This document shows, piece after piece, positions 1-11,732 of a DNA stretch of 64,000 nt (positions are counted from its first letter, which is position 1; each line of letters starts with the position of its first letter). The DNA is taken from assembly GCA_030272155.1 (NCBI GenBank), contig CP126192.1, forward strand, positions 2,700,501 to 2,764,500, read 5' to 3'. The position numbers were made by a program, and so were the translations under genes. A model generated the notes under the pieces. It did no database searches. It was given only the letters and a program-made list of their open reading frames with translations, and was not told the origin of the DNA. The DNA comes from Tetradesmus obliquus. Taxonomy: Eukaryota; Chlorophyta; Chlorophyceae; Sphaeropleales; Scenedesmaceae.

Positions 1-1
1 G

Positions 2-70
2 TCAGGCTGGAACAAGCCCAGGCAAAGGTCGTTTGGCGACTGGTTCGCACGGTGGGGACCCCATCGATAG
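2..70 (+). CDS. C-terminal fragment of a plus-strand gene (partial)
   Basis: The first 69 bases read as 22 codons followed by TAG at 68-70. The peptide is basic and aromatic and ends FGDWFARWGPHR. The next TGTAA polyadenylation signal on this strand is about 840 bases downstream, a normal distance for green algae. I infer that this is the tail of the last exon of a gene whose body lies left of the window. It is too short to assign a family. It could also be chance, because no splice acceptor is visible at the window edge. Confidence 0.35.
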   Translation, partial: SGWNKPRQRSFGDWFARWGPHR

Positions 71-912
71 TGTTCAGCTGCATGCTACTGCCCTGCAGGC
101 TGCATACATCCAGCGTATGCAGCAAGTTCACTGGTTGTGTTGCCTACAGCCCACACTTTTGTTGCCGCAGCGACACAACTCTGTGTGCATGCCAGGCATA
201 TCGTGGTTGTCTCATGCAGCTGATGTACAGCTGCTGTCCCGCAGCTGCTGCCTAAACCTCTGTGCCTTCAGGGACACCAGCGGCAAATTTTCACATGGCG
301 CCTGCTGCTGTTCCTGCCTGCAGTGGGTGGATGGGCCAGGGATGGTAGAGCTTGGCTGATGGGCTTGTCAGACCTCTGCAGGGTGTACTCGGCTGCTTGT
401 CAGAAACCCAATCCGTGCTATTGGTGGTGGGCACGTGTGCTACCTTGGTTATTTTGTCAGATCCACAGTGCCTCCTTTGCAATAGGATGGCTTGCTACCT
501 GCATGAAGAACGTGATCAGATGCAATGTTAAGTGCTGCATGGACCTGGTTGTGGTCCTTTGTTTTGTCATGCCATCAACTGGGATACCTTGAGCGTGACC
601 TGGTTTGCTGCGAGCACAACTGCTTGCTTGTGATGACGTGTAGAGTGCTTGCTCTGCTTGCGCTGAGCGCTGGCCATTGACTATGCGTGATTCCATGGGA
701 ACTCTTCTGGACACATGACAACGCACAGCTGCCTTGATTTGGCAGCCACAGATTTTGTCACAAAGGGATGGTGCCTATCATCTCTTGATTGCATCGTGAT
801 TTTATCATCATGCTGCTGATGATGAATGTTTTGTATGCACACTTCTTATGTAGCACAACGCTTCCTGAAGTGTAGGTGATGGTCAATTGGGCATCCTCTA
901 GTAAAATGATCC

Positions 913-917
913 TGTAA
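913..917 (+). terminator. TGTAA polyadenylation signal
   Basis: A plus-strand TGTAA about 840 bases after the TAG at 68-70. It fits the 3' end of the gene entering from the left. The assignment rests on motif and spacing only. Confidence 0.35.
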
Positions 918-1179
918 TATATTGTGTAGATTCGTATGCTGCTGGGCTGTAGATGTATGCTTCTAGGACTCTGTGATTGTATCATCTCACAGCTGCACAT
1001 GCAGGCCATATGCATATGTGATGTGTTGTTAAGTGTTTTATGTGGAACCTCAATGGGATCCCTATGACACAGGAAGTTCCATGGCTGCAGATCACATGTT
1101 TGATTGCTACCAAGACTTGTACAGCTTGCTCACACAACTTTTGTGTGACCTTTATAGGTTTTGTAACATGAGATACTAG

Positions 1180-1184
1180 TTACA
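1180..1184 (-). terminator. TGTAA polyadenylation signal of the hemerythrin gene
   Basis: TTACA on the plus strand reads TGTAA on the minus strand, about 730 bases beyond the hemerythrin stop at 1917. Confidence 0.4.
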
Positions 1185-1916
1185 TGTGGGTCATGGCACC
1201 ATTTCAGACGGTAGCAGCCACAAACACAGTGAAACCGGGGTCCTCAACCAGTAATGATGCAATACGATGTTACCAGAGTGTGCCACTTCTGGTCCGGAAA
1301 AGACAGAGTGCCGCTTATGAAGGCACTAACATCTGTAACGGGCCTTTGCTGTGCCTAGAGCAGACAATGATATGTTCTCTGCTGCAGCGTTCAACTAGTG
1401 CGCACAACAGCAAGTCACACATTGCACGACTCGGGACTTGGGCCTTGCATCAGGCGCGCAACCGACTGGAAATCAAAGAGTAACAGCAAATCTCACACTC
1501 TCCGACGTGCAAGCAAGGCTCGAAACAGTGCTCCCAAACACAGGCAGGAGTTCTGAGCAGCTGTGGCAGCTTGCCCATGTAGGGCTGCAAAGGTCCAAAC
1601 ACTCGTAAACATTGAATGTAAGAAGCAGTATCCAACTGCGGGCCTCATCCAAGCCCCGCCCCCAATCCAACAACCCCTGTGCATCATGTGCATGACGGCA
1701 AGCCTCAGCGCGATATGTGCTGTGAGCGCCACGGAGTGTTCTGCGCATCCTGTGCCTCCAAAGCTTCAGGAGACTACAGACAATACATGATGCATGCGCA
1801 TGCAATTACGGACACCTGCTCGCTGCAGCAGGGCACGAGCCCATGCGCGCTGCATAATTCCGTGCAATTGCTGGCGCGACTACTGTTGTTGTTGCTGCTG
1901 CTGCTGCTGCCGGCAT

Positions 1917-3925
1917 TCACAGCGGCGGCGCCCCCTCGAAGCGCACCAGGTCCCTCAGGAAGTCCAGCGGCACACACGCGCTGTTGGTAATGATGTTCAG
2001 CGGCGGCTTGTTGGGCGCCCAGGGGTGCGGCCTGAGAAGCAGGATGAGCAGACAGATCAGCCCAGTGTCACTGACTGTTGGCAACCCCAACCCCATAAAT
2101 GTAGTGCATTGCAGTTGCTGCAATACCGTTTCGAACGAGTTCCAAAACAGTCTTTGACTGTGCTTGCAATGCCGTACTGGCTCACCAACAGCAGGCTGCA
2201 TGCAGCTGTGCAGCTGCTTGCTGCTAGTGCCCATACATGGTAATGCCCTCAAGCTGGCAGCATACAAACATCTGCCTGTGCATCAAACAACATACGCCTG
2301 CCTGCTGAAAACTGCTTTCCGCTAGCTAGACTCTCGCCTGGCGCCTCACCTAGATGGCACCAGCAGTTTGGACGTCTCGAAGACCCGCCCCAGCTGCATG
2401 AGGTAGTCGCTGGTGACGCCCTCCGCAGCAGCAAAGCGGGGCAGCAGGTCATCCTCCTCCTCGTGCATATGCTTCACAAGCTCCTGGCAGCAGCAGCGGC
2501 AGCAGCAGCAGCAAGCAGGCATCAGTCAAAAGACAGCAAAGCATACACACAGAATGCAGCTTGGTCGAGCCCAACAGCACAGTTTGCCTTACACACTGCT
2601 GCTGGCCTAGCAGTGGTGCCAGCCTAATGGCCAACCATACCCCTGCCTACCAACATACACAGGGCTTGCAGCATACAGCAGCAGTGTTGCGCTGATCTAT
2701 AAGCTCGATTCCAGCAACACAACACCGTTGCCCTCTGCCGTAACCACATCTAGCTTGATTGCCCCACAGCCGCACACCTGCATGTACTCCTGCACCATGC
2801 CGTCAAAGTTGGGGTCACTGACGCTGGCGGCTGTGAGTGCTGCCAGGCCGTCCTTGAGCTTCTGGTGCTCCTCCAGGCAGTGATCCACAGCCTCATGGCC
2901 CAGCTTGATGCGCATGGCAGGGTACAGCACCTGGCAGCAGCAGCGGCAGCAGCAAATTCCGCAGCCTTGAGCATTGATGAAGACAGGGTAGTTACATGTG
3001 TGACCTGTGACCCTCACAGCGTTACAGAATGGATGTGAGAATCGGTTGATGCACATCTGGCAACATATGTTACATTGTGGCTGGCCAGGCGCTTTCGCGT
3101 GCGGAAGGGGTACATTTGTTGGGGCTGTATGGTGTGCATGTGGCTGGTATTGCTGCCCATCCAGAACAAAGGCATATGGTGCTGCTGTTGCTGTTGCTGC
3201 TGCTGCTGCAGCAGCTGCTGCTGTTGAGGTCTTACCTCCTCCTCCTTGGCGGAGTGCACGGATGACTCCCTGATCATGTGCCATGCCAGGTACTGCTTCT
3301 GCTCCCCAGTTGTTTCCGGCATCATGTACTGCAGTCACATGGTGGCAGCAGGCACAGCAGAACTTTGCTCAGCCTCAAACAGAGGTGCAGGACAACGTGT
3401 GGTCAATGCACAAGCAACTGAGATGAGATGCACCATGTAAAGAGGTGCCAGTTCTCTTATGCATGGGAGCTTCCCGCAGAGACGCAGCACAGCACCCCGT
3501 ACAAAAGCAGCTGGCACAGGCTGGCATGGTACAATGTGCATGTGGTGCTGCCAGGTCTGCCACCATCATGATTGCCCAGCACTAGTTGACTGTGGTGAAG
3601 CACCCCACTGCACAGGCTCCAGCTGCAGGTGCTGAGGGCCAGGGCTGCTGCAAAAACGTGGCCTTAATTACCTGAGCATACATGGCCCTGCCCCTGTTGT
3701 GGTCCTCAACGATGAGCTGGATGATGTCCTTGTGCATCTTGCTGGGGCCATGCACTGCACAACACAGACGGTGGCAGCAAATTGCACCTGGTTTATACAT
3801 CTCTGATTTGCAGGCTTGTAAGCAGGTCTATCTGCCTGTGACATTGCTTGCAGGTTTCGCTTTGCTGCCAGTGTTTGGTGCAGAAACAGTCGCGACCAAA
3901 CCAGCCCATATGCAGCAGGGCGTAC

Positions 3926-4004
<79 letters not shown>

Positions 4005-4143
4005 ACAGCAGCGGCTGTGCTGGCAGAGGTTACACATCCACCCAAGCATGCTTGCTTAGCAAGTGCTCATCCGCACCTGGGGCTACGGCACTTATTAATC
4101 CCTGCATTGCGTGAGTGAGGCCGTTGCTAAGGGTCTCTGCCAT
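1917..4143 (-). CDS. Hemerythrin HHE cation-binding domain protein
   Basis: Six exons join in phase: 4143-4077, 3754-3672, 3292-3236, 2930-2778, 2483-2350 and 2031-1917. They give 202 residues, a usual length for single-domain HHE proteins. The expected four-helix metal ligands are present: EDH at 39-41, VHSAKEEEVLYP at 62-73, DHCLEEH at 85-91 and KHMHEEED at 124-131. The protein ends with an RPHPWAPNKPP segment like that of bacterial and plant HHE proteins. The family binds a di-iron centre and is used for O2, NO or iron sensing or storage; the ligand is not known here. There is no signal peptide, so it is probably cytosolic. The start is the ATG that opens exon 1 and fits the splice phase. 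All junctions are GT-AG. Intron 1 carries a long CTG microsatellite. Confidence 0.88.
3928..4003. repeat. (CTG)n microsatellite, about 25 units
   Basis: An uninterrupted run of about 25 GCT/CTG triplets inside intron 1 of the hemerythrin gene (AGC on the coding strand). It is the longest pure triplet run in the window and explains the poly-Ala, poly-Leu and poly-Gln open frames in this place. Confidence 0.95.
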
Positions 4144-5346
4144 CGTTGATGGTTTGTGGAGATGCTGCTTTAAACTGAGCTGACGTAGTACATGTACGGT
4201 GGCAGCTTTGAAGGTTGAACGTGGACAAACATCATCGAAATGTTTTGTTCAGGCTGTAACACTGCGAAATGTAGCTGCAAGCGCAGTTCAGCGATGCGCG
4301 GCTGGTATGGCGCCACGCAATGTCATGTAACGTTCGCGTCATTGGGCACAGCGGCGTGTGTGACCGGGCACCAACAACGTGAGTATACTGCACATATAAG
4401 TACGATGCGTTTTCAGACACGTGTTTCGCGGCCTTGATGCGCCCAGCGAAGTCTGAAGTTCCGAGGGAAGTTGCTGTGCTGCCTGCAGCTGCTCCCAGTG
4501 GAACAGTAGAATCCGCAGCACTTTTGATGGTACCATAATTGCTGTGGAGAACTTTCTGGTTACCAAAAGTTGTGTGGCACGTCAGTGCCGCAACGGCAGT
4601 CAAGGCTTGTAGAATACTGCACAGCAGCGATATAAAGCATGCACTAAAAAACATGCTGAGTGCAACATGTGCAGCTGCGTGCCCATTTCCGATGACTGAA
4701 ATGGCACAAAACGTATCTTACGACAACATCACAAGTGGTAGCAATGACCCCATGCTGAGGGAACGGTGGCCTCCAATTGCGTTCTAGGTAAAAAACATCA
4801 CCAAACGAGATCTGTTGAAAAGGCCAGTGCATGGGAGGCATGTGGAACTTCTGAGTGTCAATACTGGACAGGCACATGGATGCCGCTCACAGACTGCTGT
4901 AATCACAAGTATTCTACAGACAAAAGGCACCGCTGAGGGCTGACAGTCCACTAGACAGCAAAGTCTTGATTGTCCCCATGCAAGATTTGGCAACGGCGAC
5001 ATTGTGAGAGTGGTACATGTGCTGTGCAGTGGTAACGGCCCACTTAGTTATTGGGCGGGCTTCCCATGCAGGCACAGTAACCAGTTATGAGAGGGGCGGT
5101 CTTGTGTGCAGCCACAATATTGGCACTGTGATGCAAACGTGGCAAATCTCCGCTACTTAATGATTGCAATCCTGTTGTAACACTTGCCTCCGTGAAATGG
5201 GTTTCCCAGCGTATGTGTCAGCTGGTACACTGACAGCTACCCACACAGCATGCACTGCCTGACATTTGAAACTCTAACACACTCATAAAGGGACTGAACT
5301 TTTGGGCGTGCATGGATTTGCACAAAGTCTGCACCAAAGTGACACG
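4144..5346. other. Intergenic region between two minus-strand genes
   Basis: About 1.2 kb holding the promoter and 5' UTR of the hemerythrin gene and the 3' UTR of the upstream membrane-protein gene. Open frames here have no domain, no conserved composition and no splice context. I found no minus-strand TGTAA here for the upstream gene. Confidence 0.5.
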
Positions 5347-8186
5347 CTACACCTTCTTCTTGATCTCTGCCGTGACGCCTGCCCCCGCTGCTTTCCTGGC
5401 AGCAGCCTTGGGCGGCGCTCCTCCGCAGTAGCTGATGGGCCCCATGTTCTCCACCTTGATCTTGTCCCTGCAGGTGCAGGCAGCAGCAGTCGACGGCAAG
5501 CAGAGCTGTTGGACTTCTGCAGGCTTGTGTGTTGTTCCTGCAAAGGGCCAGTGTGCTGCTCCTGCAAAGGGCTAGTGTGCTGTTCCTGCAAAGAGCATGT
5601 GCGCTGTTCCTGCAAGAGGACATTGGTTTGCTGTGCAACAGGTGGTGCTGAAATGCAGAGATGCGGCGGGTTGTGTGCACAGCTGCATGCAGGTGTGCCT
5701 TGCCCACTGTGTTGCCCACTGTGTTGCTGCGTATGCGTACCCATATCCCTGTTTGCTGCTATATGTGCTGCTGCAGCTGCTATCTTTGGGTCCCACTTGC
5801 CCTGGCGTGCACACCACGCAGATGCACCACAGCCTGTAACTACTGCGCCAGCAAAAACAGTATGACAGCAGCTCACCACGGGATGCTGTTCTTCCTGTGC
5901 CTCCTGCGGCGCTTGTGCTTGGAGGCTTTCTTCTCAACAAAGCTCAGCTCCCACTGGTGCCAGCTGCCGGCGATTGTGGCAGCCAGCGCCAGCGCAGCAA
6001 GGCCTGCATTGGCCTTCATGATGCTAGCCATGGCCAGCGTGATCTGCTCCTGCACCATGGGCAGGTAGTGGCACAGCCGCGAGATGGCGTCGCTGTTGCC
6101 GGTGGGCTTGCACACGGACGCGGAGAACTGCAGCGCGGCAGGGATGAAGCACAAAGCGTGGGCAGTGTGAGCAGCGGAGCCGATATGCCGCAGGGGGCTG
6201 CATAACGTGAGCAGGATCACAACAGCCATGCAAGCATACTGAGCAGCACGCATGCAAGCCTGACTCATGCGCAGCGCTGTACAAATCATTTGCAACTCTG
6301 CTGCACACGGTTTTGTACAGCGAGTGGCTTCAAGGCATGCAAGATGTGACACCTGCTATGCGCAGCATGTGCTGTCCATGCAGCACCTGCTGAGTAAGCG
6401 TGTACGCACCTCTGAGTCGATCCTGCTGGGGTACACCCAGCACAGCATGGCCAGCAGGCTGCAGCCGCCAACCAGCAGGTGCATGCCAATCTGCAGCGCA
6501 AAGCAAGTTGCAGAGTGCCATACAGGTGCAGCGACAAATCAGCGTGTTACAGCCTGGCAAGGTATGGCTGCCTGCTTTAAACCATGTTTGGGGTCCGGTC
6601 CAGCTGCGCATCTGCCTGCAGGGAGTCAGCTACTAGGCTGGCAGCGTGCTGGTACATCATGTACCGTACATGATGTACTGTGCAACAGCACACTTTTGAA
6701 TCGTCGTAGTTGCTGAAATAAAGTCCTAAACTTAAGCTGAGTGGATGCCTAGCTGCTACACCACTTGCTGCGCACATGCAGGATGCTCACACTGGCCTGC
6801 ACACTGTCCACCCCACCTGCGCTCCCAGCAGCCCTTTCTTGGATTTGCTGTCCGTCATGTACCAGTAGGTGACGCCGGCAATGATTGTGACGAACGCTGC
6901 CACGAGGCTGGCCAGAGGCACCCAGCCAAACACGATGATGCCCCAGAAGCGGTTGATGCGCAGCATGGCCTGCAGCGACTGCCACACGCTGTGCGCTGCA
7001 GCCACCTGCAAGCAGGCAGCACGACCATACAGTGAGTCATCAACAACAAGCACCATCCAAACAGGGCATGCTGTCATCATGCTGCACTGAGCTAACCAGC
7101 TACTTCAGCCTCACGTTTGCAGGAGCCACCCATGTGCGTGCTGGTGCCTGTGGTTATGCTGATACATCCGCCTGCCAGGCCTGCATGCCGAGCTCACCAT
7201 GGTGCAGATCAGGATGGCACGCAGCGTCACCATGGCTGGGGCCGTAAAGTTTGCAGACTCTGCCCAGCTGTTGGCACAGCTGGCAAGTGTCCTGATGGAG
7301 TGTACATCACTGTCCCATGCGCTGAGCTCGCTTGAGCTGCAGTCATCAAAGTAGAGCAGGTTAGCAGCAGTGTAAAGGAGAAGGGCAACCACCGCAGAAG
7401 CGAGGGATGAAAGCAAGATGTGTGTTTTTCACCAGCTGTGTGCATGGTGTGCAAGCATCACCTGGAGTACTAGCTTTCCTGCAAGCTACTTCCTGCCTGG
7501 TGAGCGCAGGATCCACTGCAGCAGATCCTGCCAAAGCGCTAGCATGTCTACACTCCGTGTCCTCTTACTTGATAGAAAAGTCGTCATCATCTGAGTCCAC
7601 AATGAGGTGTTTGCCCTTCTGTTCAAAGATTGAGTCCAGGCGCTCTCGCGCCTGCTCTCGCAGCTTGGACTTCTTGGCCTGAAACTCCTCTTCTGACCTG
7701 ATTTGGTTCTGCAGGGAACAGCATGCAACACAGACATTGATTACAGGTAGCATGCGAGTCAAATAGTGTCTGACTTTACGCGTGGCAGCCTGTGCAAGGC
7801 TGTCCTGACTGCATGGCATCATGGCCCCAGGCTGCATGCGAACTGCTGCTGCTGCTCCTGCTGTCTGGCCGCACCTGGTAGAACCAAGACACGGGATCTT
7901 TATTGTAGTCAAAGCGATCGTCCTTGTCCTCTTTTTGTTTCTGCGCGGTCACAATTGTGGATCAATGGCTAGAAAAGCTACGGGACAACAGTCAACGACG
8001 AACTTCAAACTCTCCGACATCCTCGGTGTACGCTCGCTTGCGGTAAAGCAAGATGCAACTCACCGAAAATGGGCAGCTACCTTGCTTCTTTGCTCCCTGC
8101 TTGCTCTTGTCTGTCTGCTGCGTCTCCTCTGCTACATCATCGCCACCCTCTTCCCCTGCTGCGTGGAAACCAAAAGGGCAAGGCAT
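5347..8186 (-). CDS. Unknown four-helix membrane protein with C-terminal KKXX-type motif
   Basis: Eight exons close in frame to 369 residues: 8186-8064, 7940-7875, 7708-7569, 7336-7198, 7005-6817, 6490-6410, 6127-5877 and 5467-5347. I do not recognise the family. The N-terminal 110 residues are hydrophilic, with two CPF motifs (3-5, 38-40), a charged helix rich in Glu, Arg and Lys near 64-95, and an acidic DSDDDD patch. Four hydrophobic segments follow at about 142-164, 177-205, 220-239 and 287-306. A very basic stretch (KHKRRRRHRK) follows the last helix. The protein ends KKKV, which fits the dilysine KKXX signal for ER retrieval of membrane proteins. I infer an ER membrane protein. Exon 3 could instead stop at a TAA at 7567-7565 if its GTAAGA donor is not used, giving a soluble short form. 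Intron 7 holds a 24-bp minisatellite. Confidence 0.72.
5527..5622. repeat. 24-bp minisatellite, four copies
   Basis: Four head-to-tail 24-base units near the consensus GTGTGCTGTTCCTGCAAAGG plus four more bases, with a few substitutions, begin at 5527, 5551, 5575 and 5599. They lie in the last intron of the membrane-protein gene. The unit is a multiple of three, so all frames stay open across it. Confidence 0.85.
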
Positions 8187-9004
8187 CTTTGATGATCAAT
8201 GAACCAGCTTGATGTTATCCAAGGTGTGTTGCCCTTGCAGGGCTGTGAGGGTGATTTTTCAAAAAAGCGGCAAACTTGGCAGCAGCCCAGTCACGATGCA
8301 GGGGTTCGGGCTCCAGGAGCGTAGCCTGGCAAAGAAAAGAACTCAGTGCTTGAGGCAGTCAGCTGGGGAGTTATACATGCTGGGCATGCGTCACACTGCT
8401 CCAAATCCTTGTGCCTGACAGTAACACTGTCATTTGGGGTTCAAAGAGCTGTGGCTGTGCAAACAGTGTTGCAGGACACGAGGTTGGAAAGCCGCTTCAA
8501 AAGTTTTGCCGACTTTAAGGCAAACACTTAAATTCACAGGCCTGACTCTGCCATGCTGATCGCTGTGGTTCAACATCTCCACAAAGATTGTAACAGTTAC
8601 ATGTTTTCAAATGTGATCCAAGACAGCAGCATGCAAAAGCCAGACCTGGAGCCTGACCTACAGTGTCATGCCTGGTATGAAGGGACCAACCTCATCATCA
8701 AGTCGCACACGCAGGCCGCAGCGGCACACTCCTCCACCCATGGTGGCGAGCAAGCGTGACCATGCTTGGCCGGGCATCACCGTGATGCGTGACGCAGCAG
8801 GCTGTTCAGGTTGCTGCCGCTGCGCAACCACTGCACAGCACAGCTATGCATCACTACCAATGCTATGATACAGCAAGCACCAATACACGTGCTTTGTTCA
8901 GCAGACAAGCTGGTGGGCAGGGCAGGGCCTGCCTGCTGGCACCGCCACCTGCAATGCCATGGCCAGGTCAACTGCACCACGCCACTTTGTACGGCATGGC
9001 TTGC
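8187..9004. other. Intergenic region (COX6b 3' UTR and next promoter)
   Basis: Between two minus-strand genes. It contains the TGTAA signal assigned to COX6b and then the upstream region of the membrane-protein gene. No convincing coding sequence is seen. Confidence 0.5.
8597..8601 (-). terminator. TGTAA polyadenylation signal of COX6b
   Basis: Minus-strand TGTAA about 400 bases past the COX6b stop codon at 9005. Confidence 0.4.
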
Positions 9005-11114
9005 TCAGTACTTGCCGTACCACAGGCCCTGGGCGCGCAGCTCCTCCCACTCCTCAACCTGGCACACACATACAGCAGCACACAGCAGTTGATCAGAGGG
9101 CGCCAGCCACACTACGCGCGTGAGCACGACTTGACCAATCAACTGGTGCATACATGTGCACTGGCTCTTGCTGGCTGAGCGCAAGTTGAGTGTGCTGCCG
9201 TTCCTGCTGCTGCAGTTCTGCTGCGTCAGCAATCGACGTAGAGAGCCACGGTGTGATGCTTGATAAGTAGATGGTACTGTAGGAACGGCTGCATGTCTAT
9301 GCTTGCCTGACCTAGTGAAGTGTAGCATGGCTGCAAGTTGATGAGCGCTGACCATTGAATGTCGCTGCAAGCTGCCAGGATATCTATCAATTGCCTGACC
9401 ACTTATGCTGCTGCTCAGCTGCCTGCAGCCTTGCTACTCGCACCTGTGTCTGCGCAGAGACAAGGAGCAAGGCTGCAGGCAGCTGTGCAACAGTTGCCGC
9501 AACCCGTTGATGCTGCAATAGACTAAGGCGGGTCAGGATGGCTGCAACAGCCGCGCGTCTATTAATTGCCTGACCCATTGCTGTTGCTGCAGGACCGCTG
9601 CATGTGTACACGATGCAGCTGCTGACGCTGCCTGCCACTCACCCACTCAGGCGGGCACATGCTGTTGTATGCGCGCTGGTAGAACAGGCAGCGCTTGTCA
9701 TCCTCGCCGCGCTCAAACTTGCACCTGCAGGACACACAGCATGCACAGCAAGGTGAGCAGCTGCAAGGTCAGGGCGGCGAAGCAACCTGTGCTGCTGCCG
9801 TCGTCAATTGCCGCCACCAGCTGCATCTGCTGCTCGTCTGGCGTTACTGCTCCCCATCCAGCACCACAGCAGCCTGATTAGCTTGAGCGCAAGGCCTAGC
9901 AGGCTGTTTTGTCACCAGTCGGCTGTGCCATGCTCCTTATGCGCAACATGCTGTTGGTGTGCGCTGCTGGCCGTCGCCTGCTGCCATGCAGCAGCTGCCG
10001 GCTCACTTGTAGTACTCGTTGTAGCGGATGAAGCAGTGCCTGTTCTGGTTGGTGGTGGGGAAGCGGGGGTCATACGGGGCAGTCACCACCTGCGCCATGC
10101 ACCCGCACACAGCGCGTCAGAGGTTCTGCTGCATGGCTTGCCGCCAATTGACAAACACAAAGTCATGGCAGCAGCCGTTTGCACACAGCATCTGCTGGCC
10201 AGCTGTGGCTGAGTTTGCTGGAGAAGAGCGGCAGTGCTGCCAGGCTGCTCCTGCAAGCTACTGCTGGTGCTGCTGCAGTTTTCGCTGGCGCTGCTTTTGC
10301 CGGCGCTGTTAGCACTGCATCCGCCTGCTGCTGCACAACTGCTGAAAGATAGTTTGGCTGCCTGTAAAGCCCACCTCTGGCACAATGGCGCCGTCCATCT
10401 GCAGCAGACAAACAGCGACAAGCACCCGACAGCTCAGCAGCGGCAATTGCCATCCCAATCAGACCGATTTTACACGCTAGGCAGAAAGCTTCTGGGTACC
10501 AACTGCTGCCACACTTGCAACACAGTGCAGAGAACAACGAGAGCTCCAGTGCCCTGCCCTGTGAGCTCCAGAAAAGGAGGTTCCAACAAGTGCAGCTCCT
10601 CTGCTCACCTCCTCCAGCTTGGACAGAATGTCCTGCACCAGCTCCTCCTTTGCTGCCTCAATATCGGACTCCGTTGGCTGCACGTGCACAGAAACGAGCG
10701 TTTAGGCTAGAATCGAGAGTGCTCAGCAGAGTTGACGTGACTTGCAGGACGGGAGCGTGTCGAGGGCCAGTCCAGGCAGAGCAAGCTTGCTTGGGGGTTC
10801 GCACGCTGACACATGAACAAGAACAAGCTAACACGTCTCTACTAAGCTAGATCTGTGCTGCTAGATAATGCACGGCAGCAAGCTCAGATCACCTTGCCCA
10901 TCTTCTTCGGTGGCTCTGGCTCCGGCTCTGGTGCTGGTTCTGGGGGACTCTCGACTATTTCAAACTCCTCCGCGGGCGCCGCTTCCTCGACCGCTGCTGG
11001 TAACTCGACTGCGACCTCCTCGACTACCAACTCGACTGGGGGTGCTGGTGCTGGCTCAACTGGAGCAGTCTCCTGCTCTTCTGAGTCAGCCCTGGCCTTG
11101 ACGAAGAAAAACAT
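9005..11114 (-). CDS. COX6B: Cytochrome c oxidase subunit 6b (COX6b/COX12)
   Basis: Six exons join in phase: 11114-10893, 10677-10609, 10398-10375, 10089-10007, 9724-9643 and 9058-9005. They give 177 residues. The C-terminal domain carries the twin-cysteine pattern of nuclear COX6b: C124-x9-C134 and C145-x10-C156. It follows PYDPRFPTTNQNRHC and ends EEWEELRAQGLWYGKY. Such coiled-coil-helix proteins are imported by the Mia40 route and sit on the intermembrane-space side of complex IV. The first ~100 residues are an acidic Pro/Glu/Val-rich extension, as in land-plant COX6b-1 and unlike the short animal protein. Exon 3 is only 24 nt (MDGAIVPE). The start is the first ATG of the exon; a later in-frame Met at residue 72 is less likely. 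Confidence 0.93.
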
Positions 11115-11628
11115 GATATCCCTGTCAGAAGGGCAGTGGCACCGGATTAGGAGAAGGAGAGGCCATACATACGCAGGGTTTTGAGGGCTGCTGTTTTGCC
11201 TTTTCGTTGCTCATTGGGCATGTTATGGTTTCAAGAGTGTCTTGGGTCTTGCTAAGGACAACCTTGCATTAGGGCCAAGCTGTCACGGCTGTAAGACTGC
11301 TGGTGCTGCTGCCACTGCCACTGCTGCTGCTGCTGCTGCTGCTGCACACGGGTGCACACTTGCCACTCAGTGAATGTCAAACCAGTGCTTACATCGGCTA
11401 CAATGGTAGTGAAGGTGTGCGGCTCCACCGGTGCCAGTGGTATACACAACAGCTGGACTGCTGAATTGCAGCAACACAAGACGGCACCCGAGCAACCGCT
11501 GCAGCAGCATCACTTGAGGAAGGCGCTCACACATGCAAGGTTGCAGAACGAAATGTGCTGCACCGCGTGCTTACACATAATCAACGCATGCACTGCCAAT
11601 TCCTCGCTCAGGTGCATTGGCGCCGCAC
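11115..11628. other. COX6b upstream region and Ku80 3' UTR
   Basis: Both flanking genes are on the minus strand. Minus-strand TGTAA motifs at 11571-11575 and 11389-11393 could end the Ku80 transcript. A short (CTG)n tract lies near 11321-11344. No gene is seen. Confidence 0.45.
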
Positions 11629-11695
11629 TCAGTCCATGCCTGCAAACTCATCATCTTCTTCATCAACGGCCATGGGTGCGGGCTTGGCAGGCTCT

Positions 11696-11732
<37 letters not shown>

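Larger units (their letters stand above)
71..1916. other. Convergent 3' UTRs and intergenic sequence
   Basis: No reading frame here looks like protein. The left part is probably the 3' UTR of the plus-strand gene ending at 70. The right part, from 1916 down to about 1180, is probably the 3' UTR of the hemerythrin gene on the minus strand. Confidence 0.5.

Noticed and set aside
3668..4114. Poly-Ala, poly-Leu and poly-Gln frames on both strands
   Set aside because: They are translations of the CTG microsatellite in the hemerythrin intron.
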